NCBI GenBank assembly: GCA_943192975.1
Contig: CALPCJ010000004.1
Span: 186,001 to 250,000 of the forward strand
DNA length: 64,000 bases
From: Senimuribacter intestinalis
GTDB lineage: Bacteria > Bacillota > Clostridia > Peptostreptococcales > Anaerovoracaceae
Direction of reading: 5' to 3'
Below, one piece after another: positions 43,994 to 52,361 of this stretch; position 1 is the first letter of the stretch; every line of letters starts with the position of its first letter. A model generated the notes under the pieces. It was not told the DNA's origin. It did no database searches and saw only the letters and a list, made by a program, of their open reading frames with translations. Position numbers and translations under genes: made by a program.

Positions 43994-45085
43994 ATGTTTA
44001 AACTACCCAAATATATTGAACCGGATTTTTCCCAAGAAAAGTTCGTAAACGCACCTAATGCCAAACTGGTGGCAGCGCCTGTGGATAAAGCCGCACCGGC
44101 GGGATTTCATGCTACATCTATTTACCCGGAATATTTTAAGGTCGGTGGTAACTGGTATTTGGCAGAGGATAGCCGTATGGACAGCGTGCCGGTCTTTGAA
44201 AATGGTCAAATTTTTGTAAGAGAATTTAGAAACCTGAAGCAGGGAGACCAGGTTGTTGTAGGGCGCAGTGAGGACTGTGAAGAGGGGATTTATGTTCACG
44301 CTGACTGTTTTGAAAGAGAAGAAGCGGGCAGAGCCCAGACCTTTGCATTCCGCCAGAGCAGAAGCAGGGAGACGGGTTTCAGCTATGACTATGAACAGCT
44401 TGTGGAACTTTTAAAATATGAAAAAGCACATAATGGCTATATCGTTTGGGTGCTGGGTCCTGCCTGCTCCTTTGATGCGAAAGCCAGAGAGTGCTATGAA
44501 AAACTCATCGAGTCTGGCTATGTGCAGGCGATTCTGGCAGGAAATGCACTGGCAACTCACGACCTTGAAGGTGCTTACCTTGGAACTGCTCTGGGTACTG
44601 ATATTAAAACCCAGGCGCCGTATGTCAATGGACATTATAATCACCTGGATACAATCAACTGTATCAACACCCACGGTTCTATCCCGGCTTTTATTGAAAA
44701 AGAAGGCATTAAAAACGGAATTATTTATTCCTGTGTAAAGAACGATGTTCCGTTTGTTTTGAACGGTTCTATCCGTGATGACGGACCGCTGCCGGAAGTA
44801 TATGAACATACTTATGTAGGGCAGGATACGATTCGATCCCATGTCAGAAAAGCGACTACAGTAATCGGCATGGCGACAGTTCTGCACACCATTGCTACAG
44901 GTAACATGACGCCTACCTACAGAGTGCTTGCAGATGGAACGATCAGACCAGTATATTTTTATATGGTAGATACTTCTGAATTTGCAGCAAATAAGCTGGG
45001 AGATCGAGGAAGTCTTGCAGCAAAGGGCATTGTAACCAACGTGCAGGATTTTCTGAACAATGTTTGTCAGGGTCTGAACCTGTAA
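43994..45085 (+). CDS. TIGR00300/LOR-SDH-type protein (alternative ornithine cyclodeaminase-like)
   Basis: The 363-residue protein matches the family formed by the C-terminal half of archaeal alternative ornithine cyclodeaminases and the LOR/SDH domain: VWVLGPACSFDAKARECYEKLI, LAGNALATHDLEGAYLGTALG, NHLDTINCINTHGSIPAFI, and NDVPFVLNGSIRDDGPLPE with VYEHTYVGQDTIRSHVRKAT. The fold is deoxyhypusine-synthase-like with NAD binding. In related proteins the reaction is ornithine to proline or arginine dihydrolysis. Here the enzyme may link to the arginine-putrescine genes at 49-53 kb (inference). It follows serS by 18 bases. Confidence 0.8.
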   Translation: MFKLPKYIEPDFSQEKFVNAPNAKLVAAPVDKAAPAGFHATSIYPEYFKVGGNWYLAEDSRMDSVPVFENGQIFVREFRNLKQGDQVVVGRSEDCEEGIYVHADCFEREEAGRAQTFAFRQSRSRETGFSYDYEQLVELLKYEKAHNGYIVWVLGPACSFDAKARECYEKLIESGYVQAILAGNALATHDLEGAYLGTALGTDIKTQAPYVNGHYNHLDTINCINTHGSIPAFIEKEGIKNGIIYSCVKNDVPFVLNGSIRDDGPLPEVYEHTYVGQDTIRSHVRKATTVIGMATVLHTIATGNMTPTYRVLADGTIRPVYFYMVDTSEFAANKLGDRGSLAAKGIVTNVQDFLNNVCQGLNL

Positions 45086-45117
45086 AAGTGAAACGAGCTT
45101 AGAGATAAAGCGATTTT

Positions 45118-45143
45118 GGCGGGCGGTTATCGCCCGCTTTTTC
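45118..45143 (+). terminator. Terminator before the cardiolipin synthase gene
   Basis: GCGGGCG at 45119-45125 pairs with CGCCCGC at 45131-45137 around GTTAT, followed by TTTTTCT. Confidence 0.88.
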
Positions 45144-45181
45144 TAGGAAATGATGTAGTAATTGGGAAAGGGAATTTAGCA

Positions 45182-46717
45182 ATGAAAACGACTGCCGGAA
45201 AGATTTTTGGCAAAATAGTGAATCGAATGACGATTACCGGATTTTTGATTCTGATACAGCTAGTCTGGTTTGGCATAGCGCTGATGGCGCTGACGGAGTA
45301 CAGCACCTGGGTTTCTTTGGGATTTAGTGTTGCTTCGATTTTGATGGCACTGTTCATTACCTGGAGAGATGATAATCCAGCATATAAGACGGCATGGATT
45401 CTCCTAATATGTCTGCTGCCTGTGCTGGGTGCGGCGATGTATGCGTTTTTTGGAAATAAGCGACCTGCCAGATGGCTAAAATGGAGAATTAATCCGCAGG
45501 AGGAGCTGCACAGAAAGGATTTGCAGCCAGAGGACGATTTGACGGATCTGGCACCCGGCAGACTTTTGGATACAGTGGATTACATAGCTGCAAAAGGCGG
45601 CTTTCCGGCATGGAAAGGAACGCAGAGCAAATATTATGCCTTAGGTGATGACGTTTACGAGGATATGCTTTTCGACCTGCGCAGTGCACAGAAGTTTATC
45701 TTTATGGAATATTTTATCATTTCACGAGGCGAAATGTGGGATGGCATTTTTGAAATCCTTAAAGAAAAAGCTGCTGCCGGGATAGACGTGCGCCTGATTT
45801 ACGATGATGTAGGCAGCATGAATTTGCTCCCGAAGGGTTTTGAGAAAAAATTGCGCCTGGCAGGAATTAAGGTACTTAGTTTCAATACAATGAGACCGTT
45901 CCTGTCGCTGGTATACAACAACCGAGACCACCGAAAGATTACCGTCATTGACGGGCAGGTGGCTTATTCCGGCGGCTACAATATTGCTGATGAATATATC
46001 AATAAAATTGAGCGTTTTGGACACTGGAAAGATTCCGGAATTCGGCTTGCGGGACATGCTGTATGGAATTTTACAGTGATGTTCCTCAACATGTGGAATG
46101 CATTTTTGCCTACGGAAGAGGATTATAGCAGGTTCAGACCTCACGCTGGGCATCCGGCACCTTTTGGCGGGGAGGGTATCGTGCAGCCTTACGGCGACTC
46201 GCCGCTGGATGACGAACCAGTAGGGGAAAATGTCTACCTGGAAATTCTCAATCAAGCGGAAGATTATGTGTATATTTTCACGCCATATTTGATTATCGAC
46301 AATGAAATGAAGACAGCGCTGGTGCTTGCGGCAAAGCGGGGTATCGATGTGAGGATTGTAACGCCAGCTATTCCTGACAAGAAAATTGTATTCCGGCTGA
46401 CTCGATCTTACTATGAGCCGCTCATCAAAGCAGGTGTCAAAATTTATCAGTACACGCCGGGCTTTATCCATGCGAAGAGCTTTGTCAGTGATGATAAAGT
46501 CGCTGTGGTGGGAACGATTAATATGGATTACCGAAGCCTGTTTCTTCATTTTGAGTGCGGCACGCTTCTGGCAGGCTGTCAGGCCGTGCTGGACGTGAAG
46601 AAGGACTGTTTGGAGACCTTTAGGGTGTCACGCGAGATTCATCATGAGGATTGCAAGCGCAGCTTTTGGGGACTTCTCTACGACGCGGTACTGCGAATGC
46701 TGAGCCCGCTGATGTAA
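45182..46717 (+). CDS. cls: Cardiolipin synthase
   Basis: The ATG at 45182 follows GGGAAAGGGAATTTAGC; the upstream frame overlaps the terminator and is rejected. The 511-residue membrane enzyme condenses two phosphatidylglycerols into cardiolipin. Two N-terminal spans (about 15-65) precede two phospholipase D motifs: HRKITVIDGQVAYSGGYN and HAKSFVSDDKVAVVGTINMD, each HxK(x)4D-like. The YFIISRGEMWDGIFEIL stretch before the first motif is also family-typical. Length is standard for the Cls group. Confidence 0.94.
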   Translation: MKTTAGKIFGKIVNRMTITGFLILIQLVWFGIALMALTEYSTWVSLGFSVASILMALFITWRDDNPAYKTAWILLICLLPVLGAAMYAFFGNKRPARWLKWRINPQEELHRKDLQPEDDLTDLAPGRLLDTVDYIAAKGGFPAWKGTQSKYYALGDDVYEDMLFDLRSAQKFIFMEYFIISRGEMWDGIFEILKEKAAAGIDVRLIYDDVGSMNLLPKGFEKKLRLAGIKVLSFNTMRPFLSLVYNNRDHRKITVIDGQVAYSGGYNIADEYINKIERFGHWKDSGIRLAGHAVWNFTVMFLNMWNAFLPTEEDYSRFRPHAGHPAPFGGEGIVQPYGDSPLDDEPVGENVYLEILNQAEDYVYIFTPYLIIDNEMKTALVLAAKRGIDVRIVTPAIPDKKIVFRLTRSYYEPLIKAGVKIYQYTPGFIHAKSFVSDDKVAVVGTINMDYRSLFLHFECGTLLAGCQAVLDVKKDCLETFRVSREIHHEDCKRSFWGLLYDAVLRMLSPLM

Positions 46718-46762
46718 TGACCTGGCAGGTCACCGGCGATGAGAGTGACTGTATTGGTCGAT

Positions 46763-46984
46763 GTGCATAATTTCTTGATTTTTTTCTAAAATATGCATGA
46801 TTAAAGTGATAAGTGTGCAAATTTTGAGGAAAAGCTTTGAAAATATGCATGTTTATCTGAATTGTAAAGGATTTATGAAGATGTTTTGGCGTCATTTATG
46901 CATAAATTCGTTGATTTTAACGAAAATATGCACGGCACTTATAGAAAATGTGCATATTTTCGATGAAAAGTTCGAAAATATGTA
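46763..46984. repeat. Island C: inverted AAAATATGCAY / GTGCATATTTT motifs
   Basis: The spacer between cls and rlmA carries motif copies at 46763-46773 (reverse), 46788-46798, 46813-46824 (reverse, GTGTGCAAATTT variant), 46839-46850, a palindromic ATTTATGCATAAAT at 46894-46907, 46921-46933, 46950-46962 (reverse) and 46973-46984. The last two form the hairpin GTGCATATTTTCG with CGAAAATATGTA. Motif and arrangement match islands A and B. No gene is credible here. Confidence 0.8.
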
Positions 46985-47014
46985 ATTCGTCTGCATGATA
47001 AAGGGAGAGTCAGA

Positions 47015-47881
47015 ATGGAAAAGATTGATAAATTTTACGAAGTGAAAAGCCTATTCCAGTGTCCCAGATGCGGAAAGAAAATCCGCTTTCATGGGGGCGG
47101 TTTGGTATGCAAGAAAGAGCACCGTTTTGATATTTCGGCAAAGGGCTATGTGAACCTTTTGCAGGAAAATAAAGTGTTAAAAGGCTATGATAAGGAGTTT
47201 TTTGCCAGTCGCTATCGGTTTTTACAAGCAGGATATTACAGCCATATTATGGAAGAAGTTGTGGGAACAGTGGAACGCCTGGTGCAGGAAAGGGCGGCGC
47301 AGAAGCAGACGGAGGATGAAAATTTTGTCGTGCTGGATGCTGGCTGCGGAGAAGGATATTATGCCGCGCAGCTTTCTGAAAGGCTAGGGAGCAGTGGGCA
47401 GATTCTGGCATTTGATATTTCAACAGAGGCAATCAAGCAGGCGGCAAGAAGTCCGCAGCCTGTCAAATGGATGGTAGCTGATATCACCAATATCCCGATG
47501 AAGGACCAGAGTGTGGACTGTATTTTGGATGTTTTTACACCGGCTAACTACAAAGAGTTTGTGCGGATTTTGAAACCGGGCGGTGTGCTGGTGAAGGTCG
47601 TGCCAGGTGCTTCTCATATGTCGCAGCTGCGCAAGGCGGCAGCACCGCTTCTTCGAAACAAATCCTATTCCAATGAGGAAGTACTGGATTATTTTGAAAA
47701 AAATTTTGCTATGATAAGCAGAACGCTTGTCAGCAAAACTTTGGACATTGGAAAGGAACACCTTGCAGATCTTGTGCGAATGACACCGCTACTCTTCGAT
47801 GTGGACAAGAATAGGCTGGACGTAAGCGGCATTAGGGAGATTACCGTGGAGGCAGAAGTATTGGTGGGAGAATCGCGTTAA
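47015..47881 (+). CDS. rlmA: 23S rRNA (guanine-N1) methyltransferase, RlmA type
   Basis: RlmA methylates N1 of G745 or G748 in 23S rRNA using SAM. The 288-residue protein has the N-terminal zinc site that recognises the rRNA (Cys16, Cys19, Cys32 and His36 in FQCPRCGKK and VCKKEHRFD), the family-typical SAKGYVNLLQ, and the SAM motif VLDAGCGEGYYAAQL with the later DVFTPANYKEFVRILKPGG. Whether it modifies G745 or G748 is not decidable here. AAAGGGAGAGTCAG precedes the ATG. Island C lies immediately upstream. Confidence 0.92.
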   Translation: MEKIDKFYEVKSLFQCPRCGKKIRFHGGGLVCKKEHRFDISAKGYVNLLQENKVLKGYDKEFFASRYRFLQAGYYSHIMEEVVGTVERLVQERAAQKQTEDENFVVLDAGCGEGYYAAQLSERLGSSGQILAFDISTEAIKQAARSPQPVKWMVADITNIPMKDQSVDCILDVFTPANYKEFVRILKPGGVLVKVVPGASHMSQLRKAAAPLLRNKSYSNEEVLDYFEKNFAMISRTLVSKTLDIGKEHLADLVRMTPLLFDVDKNRLDVSGIREITVEAEVLVGESR

Positions 47882-47935
47882 AATTGTAAAGACATTGTAA
47901 AGCAAATGATTGATAAGTTGAAGGGTTTGACGTAT

Positions 47936-48829
47936 CTAAAACAGTGACAGCTGCTGGCCGTCATCGACAGGCTGCAGGAGGCTTTGGGGCAGACGGTGTC
48001 CCATGGTCAGACCATACTTTGCATTGATTTTTGAGAGCTTTTGATAAAAGCTCTTTTTGTATGCCTTATCTAAGCCGCCTCTGCCGTAAAAGGTCAAAAA
48101 CGCGTCCATTTTTTCGGGAAACTCCGTGTGAAAAAATTCGAGGAAATGGTCTCTGGTTTTTCCTTTGAGATTCAAAAGACCAGGCAGGACGTAGTCCACC
48201 TTTGCGTCTGCCCCGCCTGCAAAAAGACTTTCCAGGTTTTCATCACTGTCGCTAAGGAGCGGAATGATGGGCATGGCGTGGAGGCCCGTATGAACCTTTG
48301 TGGGCGCGAAAGCTTTGAGCATTGCAAAACGGCGGGAAGAGGGAGCCCCGCCGGGTTCCAGCTTCTGGCGCAGGGCTTCATCGGTAGTAGTGATGGTTGC
48401 TGCTACGTTGACATAGGTGATACGGGAAAGCTGATCAAGAAGGTCAAAATCCCGCAGGATTAAATCGGATTTTGTGGAAATGATGCAGGGGGTTTTGTGC
48501 TGGATTAAGAGTTTCAGGATTTCGGGCATAAGCTGCATATCAGCTTCAATCGGCTGATAGCTGTCAGTAATTCCGCCGATGTTGACAACTTCCCGCTTCC
48601 ACTGTGGCTTTGCCAGCTCTGCGGCAAGGCGGTCTGCTACATTTTGTTTGATATAAATGGTGTCAAAAAAACGATTGGCCTCCATATAGTCATGGGTGTA
48701 TAGGGCATAACAGTATCGGCAGCGGTGCGCACATCCGCGGTAAATATTCAGGTCCCAATGAAAGGGCAGATATCTGCTGTTAATCCGGTTCATTGCAGAT
48801 TTACAGGTAATGGGTTTGTAGTATGCCAT
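47936..48829 (-). CDS. Radical SAM protein, SPL/Rv2578c-like
   Basis: I choose the start at 48829 (MAYYKPITCK), behind AAAGGAAATCCC; an upstream in-frame ATG has no site. The 297-residue protein has the radical SAM cluster Cys33, Cys37 and Cys40 in IYRGCAHRCRYCYA, then VVNIGGITDSYQPIEADMQL and TKSDLILRDFDLL, as in spore-photoproduct-lyase-like proteins. True SPL enzymes repair spore photoproduct; this group is broader and its substrate is unknown. It runs opposite to its neighbours. Confidence 0.87.
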   Translation of the reverse strand: MAYYKPITCKSAMNRINSRYLPFHWDLNIYRGCAHRCRYCYALYTHDYMEANRFFDTIYIKQNVADRLAAELAKPQWKREVVNIGGITDSYQPIEADMQLMPEILKLLIQHKTPCIISTKSDLILRDFDLLDQLSRITYVNVAATITTTDEALRQKLEPGGAPSSRRFAMLKAFAPTKVHTGLHAMPIIPLLSDSDENLESLFAGGADAKVDYVLPGLLNLKGKTRDHFLEFFHTEFPEKMDAFLTFYGRGGLDKAYKKSFYQKLSKINAKYGLTMGHRLPQSLLQPVDDGQQLSLF

Positions 48830-49044
48830 GGGATTTCCTTTCTGCCTTGGCGGGCGTGTTGCAGATAAAATAAGTATAGCACAAAAGAGGTGGGTTGAAC
48901 ATGGAGAAGACAAAAATTATAGCAGCAACAAAAGTTGGTATGATGACCTTGCGGGAAGAGCCTTGGAGCAGCTGGGAATTGAAAATGACTTGATACCATC
49001 GCAGGCACGACAAACCCATGAAAGAACAGGCTATAAGTTGTATA

Positions 49045-49136
49045 CGCCAACTTTACGTCTTTATTTTTCTTTTCTTGCGTTGGCATTTTTTGAGGGAAGG
49101 GCGCAATACTTGCAAAAAAATCCTCTCAAGTTGGCG
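49045..49136. repeat. Island G: CGCCAACTTT / AAGTTGGCG motifs
   Basis: The spacer 48830-49352 contains CGCCAACTTT at 49045-49054, GCGTTGGCA at 49077-49085 and CAAGTTGGCG at 49127-49136. Short open stretches here (for example a 30-codon frame at 48901-48993) have no ribosome site or family and are not annotated. The motif matches the larger island at 53.4-53.7 kb. A direct repeat TGAAAATAAACCAAA at 49307-49321 and 49323-49337 lies just before the next gene. Confidence 0.6.
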
Positions 49137-49265
49137 GATTGAAATATCTGCTTGCATCGGCACGGATATTGTTTGTGCTTGTCGTAGAAAAATGTTTCTT
49201 AGAAGACCGCGTCGCTTTAATGGGGATGTTTCATGCCTTTGCTGTGTCTTCGCAGGGGTTGGTTC

Positions 49266-49294
49266 TTGCCAAGCGGTGCGGGCAATGATAAAAT
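49266..49294 (+). promoter_or_regulatory. Promoter of the arginine decarboxylase-type gene
   Basis: TTGCCA at 49266-49271 and TAAAAT at 49289-49294 have a 17-base spacer. The gene starts 58 bases later. Confidence 0.6.
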
Positions 49295-49352
49295 GAAATC
49301 AAATAGTGAAAATAAACCAAAATGAAAATAAACCAAACATACGGAGATGAAC

Positions 49353-50786
49353 ATGGACAGGAAACAGAGCATCGCAGATTTTTTGCAGGCACATGGGCAG
49401 ACGGAGCCAGTGTCTTTTCACATGCCGGGGCACAAAGGTGCGGCAATTTATAGGGAAAATGGGTATGGGGAATTTCTTGACCATTTTATGGACTGGGATA
49501 TTACAGAAATACCAGGGGCAGACAATCTGTTTCAGGCGGAGAGTATTATAGCGGAAACGATGAATCGGTATAAGACGATGTATGCTTCTAAAGAAAGTTA
49601 TCTGCTTATCAACGGCAGCAGCGCAGGGCTGATTGCGGCTATTATGACTGTGGTACCAAGGGATGGCAAGCTGATCATGGCAAGAAACTGTCATAAATCG
49701 GTATTTAACGGTTTGATGATGGCAGGTGGGCAGCCGGTCTATGCGCATCCTGAATTGATAGAAGAATATGAGATTTCCGGAGAGATTACCCCGGAGGAGA
49801 TCGAAAGGTGTTTGGTACAGCATCCTGACAGCAGCGCAGTGCTTTTGCCGAGTCCTAATTATTATGGGATCTGCAGTGATATAGCTGCCATCGCCGAAGT
49901 TGTACATCGTGCGGGAAAAATTCTGATTGTCGATCAGGCACATGGTGCGCATTTGAAGTTCTTCGATGCTTTTGCCGGTACGAAAAAAGCGGCGGAAAAT
50001 CTGGGGGCAGACATCGTGATTAACAGTACCCATAAGACGCTGGCGTCTTTTACCCAGAGCGCTGTGGCAAACCTTTGCTCAGACCGGATTGACAAGTATG
50101 ACTTTGAGGATAAGCTGCAGCTTATTGAAAGCACCAGCCCGTCCTATCTTTTAATGGCGTCGCTGGATATTAATGCTGACCTTCTCGAAAGGAGAGGTGA
50201 AACATTGATTCGTCAGTGGAAAGAGGATTTACAGTATTTTTATGGAAGGGCTGCCGACATTAATGGGCTGCGGATCATGCGGCATCCGCTGCTTGACGAT
50301 ACAAAGATAAATCTGGACATGCGTGCCTACGGAATTTCCGGATTGGAACTTGAGGAACTGCTCATGGAGCAGGGGATTTTTGCAGAACTGGTTACTGGTA
50401 ATATTGTGATGTGCATGACTGGAATCGGAAATAGGCGATGTGACTATGAGCGACTGCTTGATGCTCTTCGGAAAATTGCTACAGCGCATTCTTTGGTGCC
50501 GGAAAGGGCATGTGAACAGGCGGCGCGTGATGTAAACGGAGCGTGGGATTTTCAGAACCTTGCGCAGCGTCCAGTACCCAAGGAGAAGGAGCGAATTGCG
50601 CTGGAAATGGCGGCGGGCAGGGTGTGTGCATCGTCAGTGATTCCATATCCGCCGGGGATTCCGATTCTTTGTCCGGGGGAAGTGATGGACAAATCGGTAA
50701 TAGACTATGTAAAAGCGCTGCGAGAGGCAGGCGAAAAGGTAATCGGTATAGATGATTTGGGCAGAGTCACAGTAGGAAAGGAGTAA
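49353..50786 (+). CDS. Orn/Lys/Arg decarboxylase, probably arginine decarboxylase
   Basis: The start at 49353 lies six bases after CGGAG; an ATG six bases earlier would overlap that site. The 477-residue PLP enzyme of the Gram-positive SpeA type has VSFHMPGHKG near the start, YLLINGSSAGLIAAIMTVV, VDQAHGAHLKF (cofactor Asp and His) and the PLP lysine Lys228 in NSTHKTLASFTQ. The C-terminal domain has AAGRVCASSVIPYPPGIP. Since an agmatinase gene follows, arginine is the likely substrate, giving agmatine and then putrescine; lysine or ornithine are alternatives from sequence alone. Confidence 0.87.
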   Translation: MDRKQSIADFLQAHGQTEPVSFHMPGHKGAAIYRENGYGEFLDHFMDWDITEIPGADNLFQAESIIAETMNRYKTMYASKESYLLINGSSAGLIAAIMTVVPRDGKLIMARNCHKSVFNGLMMAGGQPVYAHPELIEEYEISGEITPEEIERCLVQHPDSSAVLLPSPNYYGICSDIAAIAEVVHRAGKILIVDQAHGAHLKFFDAFAGTKKAAENLGADIVINSTHKTLASFTQSAVANLCSDRIDKYDFEDKLQLIESTSPSYLLMASLDINADLLERRGETLIRQWKEDLQYFYGRAADINGLRIMRHPLLDDTKINLDMRAYGISGLELEELLMEQGIFAELVTGNIVMCMTGIGNRRCDYERLLDALRKIATAHSLVPERACEQAARDVNGAWDFQNLAQRPVPKEKERIALEMAAGRVCASSVIPYPPGIPILCPGEVMDKSVIDYVKALREAGEKVIGIDDLGRVTVGKE

Positions 50787-50789
50787 CGG

Positions 50790-50852
50790 ATGACAAAGGT
50801 TACACTGATCGGAAACAGAATGGGAAACTTTGAATTTTTGAAAATTCAGTAG
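50790..50852 (+). CDS. Possible 20-residue peptide between decarboxylase and activator
   Basis: AAAGGAGTAACGG precedes an ATG at 50790 and a frame of 20 codons starting MTKVTLIGNRMG. It lies between two genes of one transcript. It could be a leader peptide, the relic of a deleted gene's start, or chance. The good ribosome site is the only support. Confidence 0.3.
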   Translation: MTKVTLIGNRMGNFEFLKIQ

Positions 50853-50865
50853 GAGTGGAGCAGCT

Positions 50866-52224
50866 ATGCAGATTAACAGTTTGGAAAAATTTGCCAATCT
50901 TTACGGCAGAATTGATGCGATTTTGATTGTAAATAAAGAAAATATCATCGAATACTCTGCGATGGTGACTGAGGACAAAGAGTATCTGCGCACCGATGAT
51001 ATTTTAGGTAAAAATCTTTTTGCGGTATATCCTGAACTGAATGAGGGCAACAGCACCCATGCAAAGGTCATGGCGACGGGACTTCCGGTACTGAATCAGA
51101 AACAGACCCTGACGGAGCCGTCCGGCAGACGTCACACTACGATGACCAGCACATTCCCCATAGAAAATAACGGTGAACTGATCGGCAGCATTGACCTTTC
51201 TGTAGAGTTGCCTGACGATACGGACGATATTTCAAAGAAAAGGAAACTCTATACGGCGGATGATATCGTGACGCAGAATCCGGATATGGAATATATGAAG
51301 GAAAAGCTTTTGAAAATCGCGAAAAACGATTCGCCAGTCATGGTGATTGGAGAGTCAGGAACGGGGAAGGAACTCATTGTCGAGGCAATTCACAGTCATG
51401 GAAGGCGGAAAAAGAGACCGTTCATTTCCCTTAACTGCGCGGCTATTCCCGATGCACTCATCGAAAGTACGCTTTTTGGAACGGTAAAGGGTAGCTTTAC
51501 CGGTGCGGAAAACAAGAAGGGGCTCTTCGAGCTTGCCGATGGCGGTACCTTGTTTCTGGATGAGGTTAATTCCATGAGTCTTGAACTGCAGGCGAAACTT
51601 TTGAAGGCGGTAGAAGAGCAGCGATATATGAAAGTGGGTGCGGAATCTTACACGGAGGTAGACACGCGACTGGTTTCTGCCATGAACGTTAGTCCGAAGG
51701 AGGCAATCGGCAGTGGAAAAATGCGGCAGGATTTATTTTATCGTCTCAGTGTGGTGCAGCTTTTGGTGCCGCCGCTTCGCAAACGAAGGGAAGATATCTC
51801 GCTGCTGAGTTCTCATTTTATTGGGCAGTATAATAAGCAGATGGGAAAGTCTGTGAAGGAAGTTAGTCCTTTTGCAGAAAAGGTGCTGCAGGATTACAGC
51901 TGGCCGGGCAATGTGCGGGAACTTAGGAATGTGATGGAGTCCGCATTTAATCTGGTCGAAGGCGATGTCATCGGACTGACCGATTTGCCGGATTATTTGA
52001 TTTCGGGAAGCGGCATGCTGGGCGAAAGCGGCAGTGCGGAGCCTTCCGGCAGTCTGGCAGAAATGATGAACCGTTATGAAAAAGAAATTCTGGAAAAAAC
52101 TTTAAGGAATGCTTCCTCTTTGAATCAGGCGGCTACAAGCCTGCAGATTACCAGACAGGCACTGAAGTATAAAATTGAAAAGCTACAGATTGATTATCAG
52201 ACGCTGCTGAACAGGGTGTGGTAA
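50866..52224 (+). CDS. Sigma-54-dependent activator (PAS-AAA-Fis, RocR-like)
   Basis: The 452-residue protein has an N-terminal PAS-like sensor (about 10-115), a sigma-54 AAA domain and a C-terminal Fis-type helix-turn-helix (LNQAATSLQITRQALKYKIE). Walker A is GESGTGKE at about 162-169 and Walker B is GGTLFLDEVN. The sigma-54 contact loop reads GSFTGA (residues 209-214), a Ser-for-Ala variant of GAFTGA that remains plausible. It probably activates the -24/-12 promoter 85 bases downstream of its stop, driving agmatinase, in response to arginine or a related compound. The ATG follows GGAGTGGAGCAGCT. Confidence 0.93.
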   Translation: MQINSLEKFANLYGRIDAILIVNKENIIEYSAMVTEDKEYLRTDDILGKNLFAVYPELNEGNSTHAKVMATGLPVLNQKQTLTEPSGRRHTTMTSTFPIENNGELIGSIDLSVELPDDTDDISKKRKLYTADDIVTQNPDMEYMKEKLLKIAKNDSPVMVIGESGTGKELIVEAIHSHGRRKKRPFISLNCAAIPDALIESTLFGTVKGSFTGAENKKGLFELADGGTLFLDEVNSMSLELQAKLLKAVEEQRYMKVGAESYTEVDTRLVSAMNVSPKEAIGSGKMRQDLFYRLSVVQLLVPPLRKRREDISLLSSHFIGQYNKQMGKSVKEVSPFAEKVLQDYSWPGNVRELRNVMESAFNLVEGDVIGLTDLPDYLISGSGMLGESGSAEPSGSLAEMMNRYEKEILEKTLRNASSLNQAATSLQITRQALKYKIEKLQIDYQTLLNRVW

Positions 52225-52226
52225 AA

Positions 52227-52291
52227 AATTTTACCTTTCTGTTGTAAATTTTTTTTCATAAGCTGCCAGAGTAGTTGAAAAATAGTTGAAA
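52227..52291 (+). promoter_or_regulatory. Candidate upstream activating sites for the RocR-like activator
   Basis: An imperfect inverted repeat with TTTTAC and GTAAAT half-sites (about 52229-52252) is followed by a direct repeat TAGTTGAAA at 52272-52280 and 52283-52291, one helical turn apart. They lie 20-80 bases upstream of the -24 element, where enhancer sites are expected. Assignment is by position only. Confidence 0.4.
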
Positions 52292-52308
52292 TGAAAAGGT
52301 TTCTGTTC

Positions 52309-52324
52309 TGGCACGGTTATTGCT
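52309..52324 (+). promoter_or_regulatory. Sigma-54 (-24/-12) promoter of agmatinase
   Basis: TGGCACGGTTATTGCT matches the consensus TGGCAC-N5-TTGCW exactly, with GG and GC exactly 12 bases apart. It lies 38 bases before the agmatinase start and directly after an EBP gene. Confidence 0.93.
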
Positions 52325-52361
52325 AAAATTGTATGGCAGTAAATGAAAAGGAGTGAATATA

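Noticed and set aside
48901..49142. Overlapping small frames after the radical SAM gene
   Set aside because: No ribosome site fits either frame, neither shows a family, and both run into island G. A gene remnant is possible but unsupported.
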